Origin: Deltaproteobacteria bacterium
Lineage (GTDB): Bacteria > Desulfobacterota > Desulfobulbia > Desulfobulbales > Desulfobulbaceae
NCBI GenBank assembly: GCA_013151365.1
Contig: JAADIK010000125.1
Coordinates: forward strand, 1 to 7,878
Direction of reading: 5' to 3'
DNA: 7,878 nt
A program made the translations under genes and the position numbers. Numbering within the stretch: position 1 is the stretch's first letter; each line of letters starts with the position of its first letter. A model generated the notes under the pieces. That model did not search any database. It was not told where the DNA came from and saw only the letters and a list, made by a program, of their open reading frames with translations. Of the stretch, positions 5,916-7,878 are shown in pieces.

Positions 5916-6440
5916 ATGTCTCATCACGACCAGCGGCCAACCGAATATCCGGCGAAGAGTCCCTCGATAGCCGTCTATCCGGGCACCTTTGACCCCATTA
6001 CCAACGGCCATATCGATATCATCAAACGCGCCCTGCGGCTCTTTGACCGGATCATCATCGTCATTGCCGTTAATACGGAGAAAACCCCCCTCTTTTCCAC
6101 GGCCGAACGTATCGAGATGATCAAACGGTGTTTTGCGGATTACAACGGCAGGATCGGGGTGGACACCACGGCCGGACTTATCGTCGACTATGCCATGCAG
6201 GAAAATGCCTGCGCCATAGTCCGTGGTTTAAGGGCGGTATCCGATTTTGATTACGAATTTCAGCTGGCCCTCATGAACAGGAAGCTTGAACGTAAAATTG
6301 AAACCGTGTTTCTGATGACCGGATTCCGCTGGATCTTTATCAGTTCAAGCATCATCAAGGATGCGGCCAGGCATGGCGGCAATGTCGACGGCGTGGTGCC
6401 GGACCATGTCCGGATGGCCCTGCAACAGAAATTCAGCTGA
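5916..6440 (+). CDS. coaD: Phosphopantetheine adenylyltransferase
   Basis: CoaD joins AMP from ATP to 4'-phosphopantetheine, making dephospho-CoA in the penultimate, regulated step of coenzyme A synthesis in the cytoplasm. The nucleotidyltransferase motif TNGH (29-32) follows YPGTFDP (21-27). RGLRAVSDFDYEFQLALMN (about 107-125) and ISSSIIKD near residue 145 are further family hallmarks. At 174 residues it is slightly long because about 17 residues precede the usual IAVYPG start. No ATG, GTG or TTG occurs between 5916 and that point, so the hydrophilic extension seems real. A Shine-Dalgarno sequence is not obvious. It is 27 nt after rsmD and 19 nt before the Rieske gene, suggesting co-transcription. 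Confidence 0.95.
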   Translation: MSHHDQRPTEYPAKSPSIAVYPGTFDPITNGHIDIIKRALRLFDRIIIVIAVNTEKTPLFSTAERIEMIKRCFADYNGRIGVDTTAGLIVDYAMQENACAIVRGLRAVSDFDYEFQLALMNRKLERKIETVFLMTGFRWIFISSSIIKDAARHGGNVDGVVPDHVRMALQQKFS

Positions 6441-6459
6441 CTCGCGCCTCCTTCCTGCC

Positions 6460-6897
6460 ATGGACCAAACCAGACCAACTCCGGGCATCAACCGCCGTCA
6501 CCTCCTGATCAGGGTGACCCAGGGAGTCCTGGCGCTTACGGGACTGGCCCTGCTCCGGCCGCTGTTTCGTTTTACCGGCTTCACGGTCAAGCGCAAACCG
6601 CGCCATATCCTCGTCCCTAAAGCGCTGCCGGCCAGGAGCGTTTACACGGAGCATGACTTTATCCTCTTCATCCTCGCCCAGGGACCGCTGGCCGTTTCAC
6701 GAATCTGCACCCACCTCGGCTGCCGGGTCAATTACCGCAAAGAGCTGGGGCTCATAGAATGCCCCTGTCACCAGAGTCGATTCACCCGCGAAGGCAAACG
6801 GGTTGCCGGTCCGGCCAAACGCAATCTGCCAATCTACCCGGTCAAGATTATCAAGGATAACAACGGCAAGGTAACAGGTTACATGGTGACCCTATGA
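6460..6897 (+). CDS. Rieske [2Fe-2S] protein of a bc-type complex
   Basis: This is the electron-transferring iron-sulfur subunit of a quinol-oxidising complex, predicted to sit on the periplasmic face. In 145 residues it shows an NRRHLL twin-arginine-like motif (11-16), a hydrophobic anchor (about 17-36) and a C-terminal Rieske fold. Box I is CTHLGC (83-88) and box II CPCHQS (101-106). Expected ligands are Cys83, His85, Cys101 and His104, with disulfide Cys88-Cys103. The usual box II glycine is Gln105, and the tyrosine two residues after the serine is Phe108, changes expected to lower the redox potential. I chose ATG 6460 because longer versions would overlap coaD and lack a sensible N-terminus, although no Shine-Dalgarno sequence is seen. 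Its stop overlaps the cytochrome b start by 4 nt (ATGA), implying coupled translation. Confidence 0.92.
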   Translation: MDQTRPTPGINRRHLLIRVTQGVLALTGLALLRPLFRFTGFTVKRKPRHILVPKALPARSVYTEHDFILFILAQGPLAVSRICTHLGCRVNYRKELGLIECPCHQSRFTREGKRVAGPAKRNLPIYPVKIIKDNNGKVTGYMVTL

Positions 6898-7763
6898 TCG
6901 GTCATGCCGTGAAACGGCCCCTTGGCTTTCTGAAGCAGAAGGCCCTGGCAGTTAACTGGGGCGGCCAGGCCCTGATCAGTCTCTACATCTCGGTTTTGTC
7001 GGGCCTCGTCGTCGCCCTGCAGTACAACCCGGCGGAACCCTTCTACTCCACCGCCACCATCGAAATCATTGTGCCCTACGGCGATTTCTGGCGCTCCCTG
7101 CATTACTATTCCAGCCAGGCCTTCATGCTGCTGCTGCTCTGCCACCTGGCCGCGGCGATCTGGGAGAACAACCATTACTACAGTCGTCTTGCCTGGATCC
7201 GCTTAACGCTGAGCGTACCCATAGCGCTGCTGCTGCTCTTTACCGGTTATATCCTGCGAAATGATGCCACGGGTGCGGCGGCCGGCGCCATAGCCGAACA
7301 TCTCACCCTGTCTATTCCGCTCATCGGCAGCTGGCTCAACGATCTTTTTCTGGCCATTACGGCAAACGGCCTCAAACGGGTTTACGTCAATCACCTGATC
7401 GGCCTTATCGTGCTGGGCGGTTACTGCGTCTGGCCCCATCTCCGGCGCTATACCAGCCGCTGGCGGGACCATCTGCCGCTGATCCTTCTCTTTCTGCTGC
7501 TTGCCACTCTCCTGATCGCGCCCATGGAGCCGGACAAAATCGGCCTCGTGCATATTGCCGGGCCCTGGTTTTTTCTCGGCCTCCAGGAACTTCTCCGTAC
7601 CGTCCAGCCATTCTGGGCCGGCGTGGTGTTTCCGGCCGCCATCATCGCCGCCCTGCTGACCCTGCCGCGGGAGGGACGAAAACGCTCCCTTTACCTAATC
7701 TTCATCGGCGTCTGGTTTGCCCTCTATGCCGTCCTCAGCGTGATCAGTTATTCCCGTATCTAA
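6894..7763 (+). CDS. Cytochrome b (fused b6/subunit IV type)
   Basis: This is the haem- and quinone-binding membrane subunit of a bc-type complex. The 289 residues give about seven helices: A 26-44, B 70-90, C 104-121, D 163-181, E 194-209, F 240-257 and G 266-286. That equals the four of cytochrome b6 plus the three of subunit IV in one compact chain. Haem ligands are His70/His84 in helix B and His167/His182 in helix D; the 15-residue step in helix D is the b6-type spacing. Helix A has no cysteine, so a covalently held haem ci at the b6 position is not expected. The Qo motif PEWY reads GPWF (223-226), without the glutamate, and the usual LPW after helix C reads LRN (121-123). It overlaps the Rieske gene by 4 nt. 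No cytochrome c gene is in the window. It is probably menaquinol-specific (inference). Confidence 0.9.
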   Translation: MIGHAVKRPLGFLKQKALAVNWGGQALISLYISVLSGLVVALQYNPAEPFYSTATIEIIVPYGDFWRSLHYYSSQAFMLLLLCHLAAAIWENNHYYSRLAWIRLTLSVPIALLLLFTGYILRNDATGAAAGAIAEHLTLSIPLIGSWLNDLFLAITANGLKRVYVNHLIGLIVLGGYCVWPHLRRYTSRWRDHLPLILLFLLLATLLIAPMEPDKIGLVHIAGPWFFLGLQELLRTVQPFWAGVVFPAAIIAALLTLPREGRKRSLYLIFIGVWFALYAVLSVISYSRI

Positions 7764-7832
7764 GGGCTTGCGCAGAAATTAATTGGTAGAATTGGCGCCC
7801 GGATTTGGGTCAGATTGAGTTGAGCCGATTGA

Positions 7833-7878
7833 GCAAAACCGCAGGCATAGCAGTGCTATGTTGAGGATTTTGCGATTG
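7833..7878. repeat. Palindromic intergenic repeat, copy B
   Basis: Bases 7838-7878 match 1-41. This copy shows the whole palindrome: outer arms GCAAAA (7833-7838) and TTTTGC (7868-7873), inner arms CATAGC (7846-7851) and GCTATG (7855-7860) around a 3-nt loop, with CC/GG able to pair in between. Because A-rich bases precede and T-rich bases follow the stem, it could terminate transcription from either side, including read-through from cytochrome b. The stretch 7764-7832 has no gene; on the minus strand a frame stays open from 7877 down to a stop at 7781-7779. Confidence 0.7.

Noticed and set aside
7764..7800. Promoter after cytochrome b (TAGAAT at 7787-7792)
   Set aside because: No -35 box lies at 16-18 nt; the only TTG-like hexamer gives a 13-nt spacer.
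1..7878. Composite transposon or genomic island bounded by the two repeats
   Set aside because: The content is core metabolism with uniform style, there is no transposase or integrase, and the repeats are short palindromes without terminal-repeat or target-duplication features.

Overview
The window is chromosomal housekeeping DNA from a Gram-negative bacterium, most likely a deltaproteobacterium of the Desulfuromonadales/Desulfobulbales type (Desulfobacterota). The evidence is the ilvB-ilvN-psd-pssA block, the short 'archaeal-type' phosphatidylserine decarboxylase, the family-specific wording of the CoaD and PssA proteins, and a low-potential-looking Rieske/cytochrome b pair of the kind used by anaerobic menaquinone respirers. 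This assignment comes from family knowledge and was not searched. All convincing genes lie on the + strand.

Layout. 1-359: non-coding; a 41-bp repeat copy, a long imperfect hairpin, a weak candidate promoter and a 5'UTR hairpin. 360-947: membrane-anchored TPR protein. 948-1333: 386-bp gap with a 105-bp inverted-repeat element (965-1069), an overlapping alternative hairpin (1064-1082), a good sigma70-type promoter (1088-1116) and a roughly 210-nt structured leader for ilvB. 1334-3591: ilvB and ilvN, the two subunits of acetolactate synthase. 3592-3704: stable terminator-like hairpin where ilvC sits in many relatives. 3705-5267: psd and pssA; pssA appears to have its own promoter at 4445-4473. 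5310-6440: rsmD and coaD. 6460-7763: a Rieske iron-sulfur protein overlapped by 4 nt with a compact fused b6/subunit-IV cytochrome b. 7764-7878: non-coding, ending in a second copy of the 41-bp repeat in the same orientation as the first.

How the genes work together. IlvBN commits pyruvate to branched-chain amino acid synthesis. PssA makes phosphatidylserine from CDP-diacylglycerol and Psd decarboxylates it to phosphatidylethanolamine. RsmD modifies 16S rRNA, and CoaD performs the penultimate step of coenzyme A synthesis. The Rieske/cytochrome b pair forms the quinol-oxidising core of a bc-type complex; no cytochrome c partner lies inside the window.

The genes are conventional. The less ordinary signals are: (1) the repeat at both ends, whose inner stem differs between copies by a compensated base-pair change; (2) the 105-bp element with perfect 14-bp arms, overlapping a second, mutually exclusive hairpin; (3) the ilvB leader, which contains an 8-nt copy of the anti-Shine-Dalgarno sequence able to pair with the ilvB ribosome-binding site; (4) Qo-site and cluster-box substitutions in the cytochrome b and Rieske proteins. 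I found no CRISPR array, tRNA, rRNA, transposase, phage gene or defence system.
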